A DNA stretch of 64,000 nt from Dactylosporangium sp040689395 (GCF_040689395.1 NZ_JBFAZX010000029.1:32753-96752), one strand, 5' to 3'. Shown: positions 17,347 to 26,329, counted from the stretch's first letter. Translations and numbers: made by a program. The notes: a model not told the origin generated them from the sequence alone.

Positions 17347-18988
17347 CGATCAGCTTCCTGGTATAAGGGTGAGCGGGCGCGGCGAACACCTCTTCGGTCG
17401 GTCCCTGCTCGGCCAGCCGGCCGTCGTGCAGGATCGCGACCCGATCGGCGACCTGCGAGACCAGCCGCAGGTCGTGGGAGATGAACAGCATGGAAATGCC
17501 GAGCGTGCGCCGCAGCGTGGCCAGCTCGTCGAGGATCCGCGCCTGGGTGCTGACGTCGAGGGCGGTGGTGGGTTCGTCGCAGATGAGCAGCCGCGGCCGG
17601 TTGATGATCGCGATCGCGATGCAGACCCGCTGCCGCATGCCCCCGGAGAGCTGGTGCGGATACGCCCGCATGAGGTCGCGATCCAGGCGAACGAGATCCA
17701 GCGCGGCCAGGGCGCGTCGCCTGGCCTCGGCCCTGGAGACGCTGGCATGGGCGCGGACGGTCTCGGTGAGCTGCCTGCCGATCGTGAGGACGGGGTTGAG
17801 CGCGGTGAGCGGGTCTTGCGTGACGAGACTGACGTGCCGGCCGCGGACCTGCCGCCAGTCGGTGTCGCGCCAGCCGTCCGTGGGCGCACCGAGCAGTTCC
17901 AGCGAGCCGGTGACCGACATCGGCGGGCGGAGCAGGCCGAGCAGCGCCGCGGCCAGGGTGGACTTGCCGGACCCGCTCTCACCGACGAGCCCGAGGCACT
18001 CCCCCGCCCGCAGTTCGAGCGTCACACCGTCAAGGATGCGGACATCGCCGGCCCGCACGCTGAGCCGGTCGAGGCGGGCGAGGACGGCCGCGTCCGGCGC
18101 GAGCGTGACGACGCGGGGAGCACGGCCGCGGCGGGCGCCGCGCGGCGACAGGCGTGGGTTTCGCGGTTCGAGCGCGTCGCGGACCGCGTCGCCGAGGTAG
18201 GTGACCGCCACGACAACGAGCACGATCGCCGCGCCAGGCGCGAGGAACATCCACGGCGCGTCCTGCACGAACCCACGCGCCTCGTTGAGCATGGCGCCCC
18301 ACTCCGGCTGCGGAGGGCGCACCCCGAGGCCGAGGAACGACAGCCCGGCGACGGCGATGATGACCTCGCCGACGTCCACCATGGCGAGGATGCACACCGG
18401 CCCGGCGAGCCCGCCGAGCACGTGCGTGCCGACGATCCTCCACTGTGGACTGCCGGCTGTCCTGGCGGCGGCGACGTACGGCTCGTCGCGCAGCTGCAGC
18501 GCGTAGCCGCGTACCACGCGCGCGTAGCCGGGCCACGACACGACGCTCACCGCGAGCAGCAGGCCGGCGAGACCGGCGTCGAGCAGCGCGGCGACCGCGA
18601 TCGCGAGAACCAGCCTGGGGAAGGCGAGCAGTACGTCGATCACCCGGGTGACCACCAGGTCGAACCAGCCGCCGAGGTAGCCGGCCGCCGCGCCGGCGAG
18701 CGTGCCGGCCACCACCGTGACCGCCACGGTGACGGCGGCTGTGGCCAGGGAGGCCCGCCCGCCGTACAGCACGCGGGCAAGCAGGTCGCGCCCGAAGTTG
18801 TCGGTGCCGAACGGGTGCGCGGCCGACGGTGGCAGCGTCGCGTCGAGGTAGTTCACGGCCGTCGGGTCGGCGCCGGTCAGCCACGGTGCGGCCGCGACCG
18901 CCGCCACCACGACCGCGAGGACGACCAGCAGGACACCGGCGAGCCGGTCCCGGCGCGGGATCGCGAGCAGTCGGTGCAGCGTCCTCAT
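17333..18988 (-). CDS. Fused permease-ATPase of a peptide/nickel-type ABC transporter (DppC-DppD)
   Basis: 551-residue fusion. Residues 1-270 are a DppC/NikC permease: PFGTDNFGRDLLARVLYGGR, five to six helices and the EAA-type loop near AARTAGSPQW. Residues 300-551 are a DppD/NikD ATPase: GESGSGKST, VTQDPLTALNP, LSGGMRQR, LLICDEPTTALD and FISHDL. The C-terminus HPYTRKLIDAAR is typical of oligopeptide ATPases. In most bacteria these are two genes. There is no frameshift, so the fusion looks genuine. It interacts with the DppB-like permease upstream and the second ATPase downstream. Confidence 0.87.
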   Translation of the reverse strand: MRTLHRLLAIPRRDRLAGVLLVVLAVVVAAVAAAPWLTGADPTAVNYLDATLPPSAAHPFGTDNFGRDLLARVLYGGRASLATAAVTVAVTVVAGTLAGAAAGYLGGWFDLVVTRVIDVLLAFPRLVLAIAVAALLDAGLAGLLLAVSVVSWPGYARVVRGYALQLRDEPYVAAARTAGSPQWRIVGTHVLGGLAGPVCILAMVDVGEVIIAVAGLSFLGLGVRPPQPEWGAMLNEARGFVQDAPWMFLAPGAAIVLVVVAVTYLGDAVRDALEPRNPRLSPRGARRGRAPRVVTLAPDAAVLARLDRLSVRAGDVRILDGVTLELRAGECLGLVGESGSGKSTLAAALLGLLRPPMSVTGSLELLGAPTDGWRDTDWRQVRGRHVSLVTQDPLTALNPVLTIGRQLTETVRAHASVSRAEARRRALAALDLVRLDRDLMRAYPHQLSGGMRQRVCIAIAIINRPRLLICDEPTTALDVSTQARILDELATLRRTLGISMLFISHDLRLVSQVADRVAILHDGRLAEQGPTEEVFAAPAHPYTRKLIDAAR

Positions 18989-19938
18989 CCAGCTCCCTCC
19001 ACCCGCACCCGAGGGTCGATCAGCCGGTAGCCGAGGTCGACGGCGAGGTTGATCAGGACGTACGCCAGGGCCATGGCGATGGCGAACGCCTGGATGACCG
19101 GGTAGTCACGCCCGGTGATGGAGTCCACGACGTACCGGCCGACACCCGGCCACGAGAACACGGTCTCCACCACCACGGCGCCGCCGAGCAGGCCTGACAC
19201 GATGAGTCCGGCGTTGGTGCACACCGGCAGCAGCGCGTTGCGCAGCGCGTGCCGCAGCACGATCACCCGCCAGTGCAGCCCTTTGGCCTCGGCGGTCGCC
19301 ACGTACGGCTGGGACAGCGCGTCGAGCAGGCTCGCCCGCAGTAACCGGGACACCCCGGCGGCCAGGCCGAGGCCCAGTGTGACGGCCGGCAGGACCAGGT
19401 GCGCCGGTGTGCCCCGCCCGTACGTCGGGAACCAGCCGAGGCCGACGGAGAACCCGTACATGAGCAGCAGCCCGAGCAGGAATCCCGGTACCGACACACC
19501 CAGCAGGGTCACCAGGCGGGCGACACGGTCGGCGACCCGGCCGTGCCACACCGCCCCGGCGATCCCGGCCGGTACCGCCACCACGACCATGACGACGAGT
19601 GCGGCACCGGCCAGTTCGAGCGTCGCCGGCAGCCGCATCCACAGCTCGTCGAGGACCGGGGCGCCGCTGCGCAGCGACGTACCGAGGTTCCCGGTGAGGA
19701 TGCTGGTCAGCCAGCCCACGTACTGCACCGGGTACGGCTCGTCCAGGCCGAGGTCACGGCGCAGCGTGGCGAGGTCCTCCTGCAGGCGGCTGATGTCGGC
19801 GCCGGGCTCCACCATGGACAGCAGGATCGCGTGGCTCGGGTCACCGGGGATGAGCCGGATCATCGTGAACACCACGATCGAGATGCCCAGCAGTACCGGC
19901 ACCGTCGCGGCAAGCCGCACGGCGACGTAGCGAAGCAT
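18985..19938 (-). CDS. Peptide/nickel-type ABC transporter permease (DppB/NikB-like)
   Basis: 317-residue integral membrane protein with the family's opening IRLIPGDPS after the first helix. It has the periplasmic loop LGLDEPYPVQYVGWL, then helices with PGFLLGLLLMY, LRASLLDALSQPYVATAEAKG (EAA loop) and VVETVFSWPGVGRYVVDS. ATG at 19938 follows the receptor gene by 8 bases. Its stop overlaps the fusion gene by 4 bases. With the fusion's permease half it forms the channel. Confidence 0.9.
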   Translation of the reverse strand: MLRYVAVRLAATVPVLLGISIVVFTMIRLIPGDPSHAILLSMVEPGADISRLQEDLATLRRDLGLDEPYPVQYVGWLTSILTGNLGTSLRSGAPVLDELWMRLPATLELAGAALVVMVVVAVPAGIAGAVWHGRVADRVARLVTLLGVSVPGFLLGLLLMYGFSVGLGWFPTYGRGTPAHLVLPAVTLGLGLAAGVSRLLRASLLDALSQPYVATAEAKGLHWRVIVLRHALRNALLPVCTNAGLIVSGLLGGAVVVETVFSWPGVGRYVVDSITGRDYPVIQAFAIAMALAYVLINLAVDLGYRLIDPRVRVEGAG

Positions 19939-19946
19939 CGGGCCGG

Positions 19947-21506
19947 TTACCGCGCCAGCCACATGCCAGGCAGGATCCGCCGCGACAGGTTCGGCTCCAC
20001 GCCGCGCACCCGGGGCGCGTAGGCCGCACCCCACTGCGTCGAGGCGTACAGGTAGACCAGCGCGACATCGTCGAGCAGGATTCGCTGCGCCTGCTTGGCC
20101 AGTTCGGCCTGCTTCGCCGGGTCGAACTCGGTGCCGAGCTGGTCGATGAGCGCGTCGGCCTGCGGGTTGCTGTAGCCGCCGTAGTTGGACACGACGCCGG
20201 TGCGGTAGAACGAGCGCAGCTGTCCGGCGATGTCGCCGGTGGCCGAGCCGCACGAGCAGTACGTGGCGATCTCGAAGTTGCCGTCGAGCATCATCTGGTT
20301 GGAGGCGGTGGTCTCGACCGGGGCCAGCTCGGTGGAGATACCGACCTTCTTCCACTGGCTCTGCAAGGCGATCGCCAGGGGCTGGAACACGGTGTACGTC
20401 AGGATCTTGAAGTGCAGCCGGGTGCCGTCCTTCGCCCGTACCCCGTCCGGGCCGGGCGACCAGCCGGCGGCGTCGAGGATCGCCGCGGCCTTGGCGGCGT
20501 CGGTGGTCGTGCCGGAGTCCACGGCGTAGGGCAGCCCGGCGGGAAAGTGCCCGGTCGCCGCCTTGGCGTAGCCGTGGTTGAGCCCGTCCACCAGTTCCTT
20601 GCGGTCTGCCGCGAGATCGAGGGCCTGCCGGACCGCCTTGTCCCGCAACGCGGGGACCTTCGTCGTGTTCAGCCAGATGTTGCGGGTGGTCGGCGCCGGC
20701 GAGTACACGCTGAATTTCGTGCCGGACTTCTCGTACTGCAGGCGCTGATCGATCTCGACGTTGAACTCGGCGTCGGCGTCACCGGAGCGCAGCGCGAGCA
20801 TCCGGGCCTGCGGGTCGGAGCCGAGCCGCGCCTCGATTCGCTTGAGCTTGATGCCGCCTTCGGGCTTGCCCCAGTAGTCCGGGTTCGCCTCGGCGACCAG
20901 CGTCTCCCCCGGCACGAACTGGACCGGCTTCATGAACCCGGTCAGGTCGGGGTCGCGGTTGAACTCGTCGCCGCGCCGGTCCGCCTCAGCGGCATTGTGA
21001 ATGCCGTACGTGGTGAGCCGGAACGCCAGCCCGGGGTCGGGAGTCTTCGTCGTGATCCGCAGTGTGGTGGCGTCGGCCGCGGCGAACTCCATCGCGCCGA
21101 GGATCGACTTGGCGCGCGGGTTCTTCGCCTTGTGCCGCTCCAGGGACGCCTTGACCGCGGCGGCGTCGACCGGCGCCCCGCTCCAGAACCTCAGACCACT
21201 GTGGAGTGTGAACTCCCACACGGTGGGCTCGACGGTTCGCCATGACGTGGCCAGACCTGGCCGCAGGGTGGCGTCGTCGTTCTGCACGACCAGGGACTCG
21301 GCCAGGCCGTTCTCGAGGATCCGCTGCGCGTCGATGTGGACCGGATCGAGCGACCTCGGCATGTTGACCGTCAGGAACTTCAACGTCTGTTCGGCGGCGG
21401 GCTCGTCGGACGTCGCGACCGGATTGGCGCTGCCGCAACCGGCGAGCGCAAGGGACAGCACGGCGACCAGCGCCGCCGCCCGGAAAATGGACAGCATGCG
21501 GAACAT
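19947..21506 (-). CDS. Peptide/nickel-type ABC transporter substrate-binding lipoprotein (SBP_bac_5)
   Basis: 519-residue receptor. The lipoprotein signal has lipobox LAGC at about residue 24. SBP_bac_5 blocks follow: LRPGLATSW, LHSGLRFWSGAPVDAAAVKASLER, VAEANPDYWG and NIWLNTTKVPALRDKAVRQALDLAADR. This family includes NikA, CntA and DppA, which bind peptides or metal chelates. The start is ATG at 21506 or 21497; GGAAGG lies upstream of both. It is the first gene behind the cobalamin riboswitch, so its ligand is probably cobalt, a cobalt chelate or a corrinoid-related compound. This is inference. Confidence 0.88.
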   Translation of the reverse strand: MFRMLSIFRAAALVAVLSLALAGCGSANPVATSDEPAAEQTLKFLTVNMPRSLDPVHIDAQRILENGLAESLVVQNDDATLRPGLATSWRTVEPTVWEFTLHSGLRFWSGAPVDAAAVKASLERHKAKNPRAKSILGAMEFAAADATTLRITTKTPDPGLAFRLTTYGIHNAAEADRRGDEFNRDPDLTGFMKPVQFVPGETLVAEANPDYWGKPEGGIKLKRIEARLGSDPQARMLALRSGDADAEFNVEIDQRLQYEKSGTKFSVYSPAPTTRNIWLNTTKVPALRDKAVRQALDLAADRKELVDGLNHGYAKAATGHFPAGLPYAVDSGTTTDAAKAAAILDAAGWSPGPDGVRAKDGTRLHFKILTYTVFQPLAIALQSQWKKVGISTELAPVETTASNQMMLDGNFEIATYCSCGSATGDIAGQLRSFYRTGVVSNYGGYSNPQADALIDQLGTEFDPAKQAELAKQAQRILLDDVALVYLYASTQWGAAYAPRVRGVEPNLSRRILPGMWLAR

Positions 21507-21547
21507 CAGCCTTCCAGCACCTCGTGGACAGGGTGTACACGTGCGTG

Positions 21548-21715
21548 CCGTGGCCGGTCTCCTGGCTGACGGGAGGTGCGTCCCCGGCCGGCCTTCCCAG
21601 GCAGAACTGCCCAGTGACCCCACAAGGGTGGATGCCGGAGACTCCCGATCACAGTGGCGAGGGCCGCGCCGGCGTTCCACCGGACTTCCCGAGCACCACG
21701 ACTCCGGCAGACTAC
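21548..21715 (-). promoter_or_regulatory. Cobalamin (B12) riboswitch
   Basis: Read on the minus strand, the conserved cobalamin aptamer blocks occur in order. GGGAAGTCCGGTGGAACGCC lies at 21690-21671, then GCGGCCC, and TCGCCACTGTGA at 21660-21649. TCACTGG and TGGGAAGG follow, and the B12 box GTCAGCCAGGAGACC is at 21570-21556. It sits 50 bases upstream of the substrate-binding protein gene in the same direction. Adenosylcobalamin is expected to switch off the downstream transporter operon, by blocking translation or ending transcription. Ends are approximate. Confidence 0.88.
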
Positions 21716-21949
21716 GCAGAGGCCAACCGCACCGACAAGATCCGAATGAGGCATGCCACACTTGCCTGCGCCCGGCAGGTTATGGCCCCCACCGCCGCAC
21801 CCTTGCCGGCTCCCGCCAGCAGGACCGGCACGTCATCCTGACACCTGTGGATGGAATTCGTGTTGCCGCCGGTCGCGTCGCCCCGTACGGTCTTGGCTCA
21901 TGTTCTCGCCCAGTGACGTCTAGCCGTCAGGCTTCGACACGGATCCCCC

Positions 21950-23185
21950 ATGGACAACCTCACGTCGACGCCGCCTCGATCCCTGTGGCGTCAGCACGAC
22001 TTCCGGCTGCTGCTGGGAGGACGACTGGTCTCACAGCTGGGCGACTCGCTGCAGTTCCTCGCGCTGCCTCTGCTGGTCATCACGCTGACCGGGTCCTCGA
22101 CGCAGGCGGGTGTCCTGCTCGGCCTGCAAACCGTGGTCTACCTCGTCTTCGGACTGCTGGCGGGCGCGCTGGCCGACCGCTGGGATCGCAAGGCCACGAT
22201 GATCTGGTGCGAGATCGGGCGTGGCGTGCTGACCGCCACCATTGCCGTAGCCGCGGCGTTCGGCATGCTCGGCATGCCGCAGCTCTATGCCGTCGCGGTG
22301 CTGAACGGCGTGCTCAGCACCATGTTCGGGGCGGCGAACAGTTCGGCGTTGCCGAACATCGTCAGCAACCGCGACCTACCCGGCGCGCTGGGCGCGGCCG
22401 GGGCGATGTCCAACACGCTTCGCATCGTCGGCGGCTCCGTGGCGGGCATCGCCTTCGCCGTGAGCCGGATGCTCCCGTTCGCGTTCAACGCCGCTTCGTT
22501 CCTGGCGTCGGCCGTGTCCTTACGCGGCATCCGCGCCGACTTCCAGCAGGCACGGGCCACGACGCCGGCTTCGCCGCGCGCACTCGTGATCGACATCGGT
22601 CGCGGGCTGGCCTGGCTGTGGCGCAGACCGGTGATCCGGACGCTGGCGCTGCTCGATGCCGCAGACAGCCTGCGGTACGGCGCCGGCTACTTGCTGATCA
22701 TCATGCTGGCCAGGCAACTGGACGCGAACCCCACCCAGGTCGGCATGGTGTTCACCGGCGCGGGCGCCGGCGCCCTGCTCGGCAGCCTGCTGGCACCCGC
22801 GCTCACCCGCCGGTTTCCGCTCGGGGCCCTGTCCGTCACGATGCTGTGGGTCGAGGCGACGGCCTTTCCGTTCTACGCGGTGGCGCGGACGTGGTGGCTG
22901 CTGCTGGTCGTGGCGTTCGTGGAGTCGGTGGTCTCGCCCGTCTACATGGTCGCCCTCGACTCCTATCGGCTCGCCGTCACCCCCGACGCCCTGCGCGGCC
23001 GAGTCACCAGCGCGATCGACACGCTCACCACCGGAGGCGCAGCGATGGGCACCATGGCCAGCGGCGCCTTGATCGCGCTGCTGGGAGCACCGGCACTGAC
23101 CATCGTCCTGGCCGGATGGCTGACACTTCTCGCGCTCGTGGCGACACTGAGTACAACCGTCCGCACGGCTTCGGCGACATCCTGA
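21950..23185 (+). CDS. MFS exporter, EntS/MFS_3-like
   Basis: 411-residue, 12-helix major facilitator. N-terminal block LGGRLVSQLGDSLQFLALPLLVITLTGSSTQAG and the loop LAGALADRWDRKATMI are typical of the MFS_3 group. That group contains the enterobactin exporter EntS and macrolide pumps. It is divergent from the riboswitch-controlled metal/corrinoid transporter, with about 230 bases between riboswitch and start. It could export a chelator that the ABC system re-imports, but drug efflux is equally possible. Confidence 0.8.
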   Translation: MDNLTSTPPRSLWRQHDFRLLLGGRLVSQLGDSLQFLALPLLVITLTGSSTQAGVLLGLQTVVYLVFGLLAGALADRWDRKATMIWCEIGRGVLTATIAVAAAFGMLGMPQLYAVAVLNGVLSTMFGAANSSALPNIVSNRDLPGALGAAGAMSNTLRIVGGSVAGIAFAVSRMLPFAFNAASFLASAVSLRGIRADFQQARATTPASPRALVIDIGRGLAWLWRRPVIRTLALLDAADSLRYGAGYLLIIMLARQLDANPTQVGMVFTGAGAGALLGSLLAPALTRRFPLGALSVTMLWVEATAFPFYAVARTWWLLLVVAFVESVVSPVYMVALDSYRLAVTPDALRGRVTSAIDTLTTGGAAMGTMASGALIALLGAPALTIVLAGWLTLLALVATLSTTVRTASATS

Positions 23186-23224
23186 GTGATGGTCCCGCAC
23201 GGCCGACACGAGTCACGGACAACC

Positions 23225-23331
23225 GACCACATCCGGTGGGGTCGCCGACCACATCCGGTGGGGTGGCCGACCCGGCCGGTGGGGTGGCCGACCCGGGCGG
23301 TGGGGTGGCCGACCCGGCCGGTGGGGTGGCC
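23225..23331. repeat. Five-copy tandem repeat of 21-22 bp
   Basis: Two 22-base units beginning GACCACATCCGG are followed by three 21-base units GACCCGGCCGG or GACCCGGGCGG. Each ends TGGGGTGGCC or TGGGGTCGCC. The array lies 40 bases after the MFS stop and directly before the decayed transposase zone. Confidence 0.85.
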
Positions 23332-23374
23332 GCAGTCGGGTCGACCGCGCGGTCGCCGCAGCCGGGGTCGGTGA

Positions 23375-23830
23375 TCACTGGCGGCGTTGGCAGGCGGCCC
23401 ACCCGCCGAGCACCGCGCCGGCGGTGAAGTCGCGGGCCGAGCAGGTCCGGCGCGGGTGGGGCGGCCGGGTCCGGGATCGTGGTGCGCTTGCGGCGCCGCT
23501 GGTGCCGGCCGACCACCCCACGTTCACGCATGATCCGTTCGACGCGTTCGCGCTTGACCCGCACACCCTGCTCGCGCAGCTCGACGGCGACACGCGGGAA
23601 ACCATCGGTGCCGCCGGACGCCGCGTGCAACGTGGCGATCCGCTCGGCCAAGGCGTCCTCGGCGGCCACACGCCGCCGCCGGTCCGCCTCACTGGCCAGC
23701 CACCGGCAGATCATCGATCCATCTCCCTGGCGAAATATGCGGCTGCCCAACGCAGGATCTCCTTTCTCGGCCCGCAGTTCGGCCACCTCCCGACGCAACC
23801 GGCGATCTGGATGATTGATGCCTTGAAGAT
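23375..23830 (-). mobile_element. IS3-family transposase remnant (end of OrfA, start of OrfB)
   Basis: On the minus strand RRLRREVAELRAEK, one extra base near 23758, then EILRWAAAYFAREMDR is the C-terminal coiled coil of an IS3 OrfA. Its stop overlaps the OrfB start (ATGA at 23714). OrfB reads MICRWLASEADRRRR, then an HTH block ERIATLHAASGGTDGFPRVAVELREQGVRVKR...RIMRERGVVG, and PDPAAPPAPDLLG. It then shifts frame and stops before the DDE catalytic core. It cannot be active. Confidence 0.8.
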
Positions 23831-23969
23831 TCAGTGGTCGTAGGCGATGAGGGACCGTTTGCTGGGCCGCCGAGAGTTCGGTTGCGCCAGATGACGCCGG
23901 CCAGGGCGCGGCCGCCGTGGGCTTCGACGTCGAGTTGGCCGTTGAGGGTGTCGAAGACGATGCCGCGTG

Positions 23970-24317
23970 TTCCTCCGCGATCCGCCGGACCCGGTCCGAC
24001 ACGACCATGCCGGTCGGGGCGATCGTGGTCATGCCGAGCCGGCGCTGCGCTATCCACCCGTTGGACGGCAGCCGAACGCCCGCCACGTCCACGCCGCAGG
24101 CATGCCCAGCCAGAGCTTCGGCCGTCCAATGCCGATCGAGGAGCCGGCCGGTCATGTCCCGCACGATTACGCAGAGCCAGCCGACCCGCTCTGCGACACC
24201 GGCAGCGTTGAACAACCGGCCGGTGGCCTCCTCGACAAGGCGGAAGGTGATACAGGTCGCGGTCGCGTCACCGCTACCGTGCATCGAGACATTCGGGAAT
24301 TGGCGCCGGTGGTCCAT
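23970..24317 (-). pseudogene. Degenerate N-terminal fragment, possibly TnpB-like
   Basis: An open stretch of about 115 residues contains TFRLVEEATGRLFNAAGVAERV, TGVRL-like VAGVRLPSNGWIAQRRLGMT and VVSDRVRRIAEEHA, then loses any sensible frame. The wording is reminiscent of the N-terminus of actinobacterial IS605-type TnpB-related proteins, but I cannot confirm this. No catalytic part remains. It is flanked on both sides by transposase debris. Confidence 0.35.
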
Positions 24318-24864
24318 GGGGACAGTGGTTGCTTGTTCTCGCCTTGTGGAGCATTCGGCGGAAATGCCGATCGGCCGTGCGCGGCATTGCCGAAAGGCGG
24401 CTGCGCTGCACCGGGGGCCGTATATTGCCGCCTATCATTCGGTGCGTTGCCGGGCCGGCGGGCCGGCGCAGCTGTGGCGTGGACGCGCGACGACGCTTCG
24501 GGACGGGACCGGGCCGCCCGTCGCCGCCCACCTGGCGCGGCGCGGGAGCGCAGTCGTCTGCCACGGTGCTGCTCGCGGGACGTCGCGCCTGGCCAGGTCG
24601 TGCCTGGTCAGGCAGCGTGACTGGCGGAGGCGGCGAGGGCGGCACCGGCTCCTGCACCGATCCGTCCCGCTGGTCGCTGACCGTCGGCTGGGTGTCACCG
24701 CGCAGGCGGCGCAGCTTCTCGGCGTGCCGTCTGACCAGGCCCCATTCCCGATGCCGAGCATGCTCCCGGCGGAACTGCTCATTCGCCGGACAATAACGAC
24801 GTGACCTGGTCCTGTCACGCATGGCAGCCAATTCCGTCTTCGAAAACAATTGCAACTGCCCCAT
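24274..24864 (-). CDS. Hypothetical protein with basic coiled N-terminus
   Basis: 196 residues from ATG at 24864. The first 56 residues (MGQLQLFSKTELAAMRDRTR, then RRYCPANEQFRREHARHREW...RRHAEKLRRLRG) look like a real, strongly basic helical domain. The remainder is Pro/Arg-rich and low in information, so the gene may be truncated or the true protein shorter. The DNA upstream of the start is AT-richer than its surroundings, which hints at foreign origin. The function is not recognised. It sits within the mobile-element debris. Confidence 0.45.
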   Translation of the reverse strand: MGQLQLFSKTELAAMRDRTRSRRYCPANEQFRREHARHREWGLVRRHAEKLRRLRGDTQPTVSDQRDGSVQEPVPPSPPPPVTLPDQARPGQARRPASSTVADDCAPAPRQVGGDGRPGPVPKRRRASTPQLRRPAGPATHRMIGGNIRPPVQRSRLSAMPRTADRHFRRMLHKARTSNHCPHGPPAPIPECLDAR

Positions 24865-25091
24865 ACATGTGATTATCCCAGAACCCGACCGAAACCACCG
24901 CCCCGAATAGCAGTCCATAATGTCAAATGGTGCACGCGCATGCCGGGCAACGGGCTCTGCAGTGACCGTCTCGTGGGCGGTGACGCTCACGAGAGACACC
25001 AACGACCGATTCGGCGTTTCGCATGACGCGCATCTCCGGGCCGCCGTGATGTCTGGGCTTCCCCCTGAGACTGGACGTTGGTCCAGAGGAA

Positions 25092-25250
25092 GTGGTCCCG
25101 TTGGGGCGTCCGTCGAAATACACGGAAGGGTTCCGGCGTGATGCGGTCGAGTTGGTGCGCTCGTCGAGTCGGCCGATCAATCAGGTCGCTCGTGAGCTGG
25201 GGATGAGTCACGAGACGCTGCGGAAGTGGGTCCGCAGCGAGGACCGGCGT
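25092..25250 (+). mobile_element. IS3-family OrfA N-terminal remnant
   Basis: From GTG at 25092 the frame reads GRPSKYTEGFRRDAVELVRS, then RPINQVARELGMSHETLRKWVRSEDRRS. This is the helix-turn-helix half of an IS3 OrfA. Similarity ends near 25250 and the rest of OrfA is missing here. The missing coiled-coil half is found about 1.3 kb away on the opposite strand. Confidence 0.75.
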
Positions 25251-25693
25251 TCGGTGTCGGACGAGTTCGTGTGTGTCGACGACGGCGCTCGGTACTGCAA
25301 CGGCGTTTCATCCCCCCACTGGCCGGCGGTCAGCAGCATCGCCAGGGCCTCTTCCCCTGCTCGCAGCCGAGGGAGCGGCCCAAGGCGTGGTCGGCGGGTT
25401 CCTGCTGCCCCCCGCCCGGCGGTTCCTGCTGCGAGTGCGGGGGCCGGCGGCCCCACACTGACTCCCCAAGTGATCAGCCCGGACGCGTCGGCGCGGGCCT
25501 GGGACTCGGCAACGACACGCTGGCAGACTCCCGCGCGCTGCCAGCGGCGGAACAGGCCATGGACCGCGCCGCGCTACTCCGAGAAGACAGTCCTGGAGGC
25601 GGTTCTCGCCGCCCGCCGGCGCTCACCTCCACATCGGCCGCACGTGCGTTGCGGCCCCGGCGTGGCACATTGGCGCAGGTAGAGTCGGTTGAT
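25251..25693. other. Region without a recognisable gene
   Basis: 443 bases between the OrfA remnant and the PhoU-like gene. Frames here are open but compositionally random. No family motifs, repeats or hairpins were convincing. Probably residue of the insertion events that broke the transposase. Confidence 0.35.
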
Positions 25694-26329
25694 GTGCGGA
25701 GTCGCCAGGACCTCGGCGGGCTGAGCTGCCAACTGGTCGAGGTGACGGAGCTGTCGCGGATCGCGCTGGAGCACGTCACCGCGGCCCTCTGCGACCAAGG
25801 TCCTGCGGCCGGGAGCTGTCTGCCGGATGCCGAGAAGGCGCTGTACGCGCTGCATCAGGCGATCGAGGATCAGGCGTTGGCGATCGGCGAGACCCGGGTC
25901 CGGCCGGCGACCGGCCTGCGGACAGTCGTCGCCACCGCGCAGGTCAACGCCGACGCCGAAGGAGTCGGCGTGCTGGCGCGGCGGTTGGTTGAGATCGCCG
26001 GGTCCCGGCCCTCGAGGCCGGCGGTTCCGGCCGAAGTACAGGCGGCGGTATGCGGCATGGGCCGGGTCTGCCTGGAAATGCTGGCCCTGGCGCGCGATGC
26101 CGCAGGGTCGGCGCCGGCCGACACGCGGGCGGCGATGGGCGCGGCCAACGCCGAGCTGCATCGGCTGCGGCAGAGGATTTACCGGATACTGCTCGACGAC
26201 TTGAGGACCGTCGATGTGGACGCGGCGCTGGACGCCTCCCTGGCCTGCCGATATTACCTGCAATGCGCTGAGCACGCGGTTTCGATGGCCCGGCACACTG
26301 CGCTGGCCGTCCAGGGCACTCCCGGGTAA
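25694..26329 (+). CDS. PhoU-like phosphate-signalling regulator
   Basis: 211 residues from GTG at 25694, close to the usual PhoU length. Two three-helix PhoU repeats are seen. The first has AIEDQALAIGE...TGLRTVVATAQVNADAEGVGVLARRLVEIA. The second has LHRLRQRIYRILLDD...DASLACRYYLQCAEHAVSMARHTALAVQG. PhoU dampens PhoR signalling and controls the Pst phosphate transporter. Several usual metal-site acidic residues are altered (AEGVG for the common LERMGD). There are no pst or phoPR genes nearby, so it is an orphan and could be a decaying copy. The GTG start is tentative. Confidence 0.65.
   Translation: MRSRQDLGGLSCQLVEVTELSRIALEHVTAALCDQGPAAGSCLPDAEKALYALHQAIEDQALAIGETRVRPATGLRTVVATAQVNADAEGVGVLARRLVEIAGSRPSRPAVPAEVQAAVCGMGRVCLEMLALARDAAGSAPADTRAAMGAANAELHRLRQRIYRILLDDLRTVDVDAALDASLACRYYLQCAEHAVSMARHTALAVQGTPG

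Noticed and set aside
23225..23331. CRISPR array
   Set aside because: The units are adjacent with no spacers and there are no cas genes.
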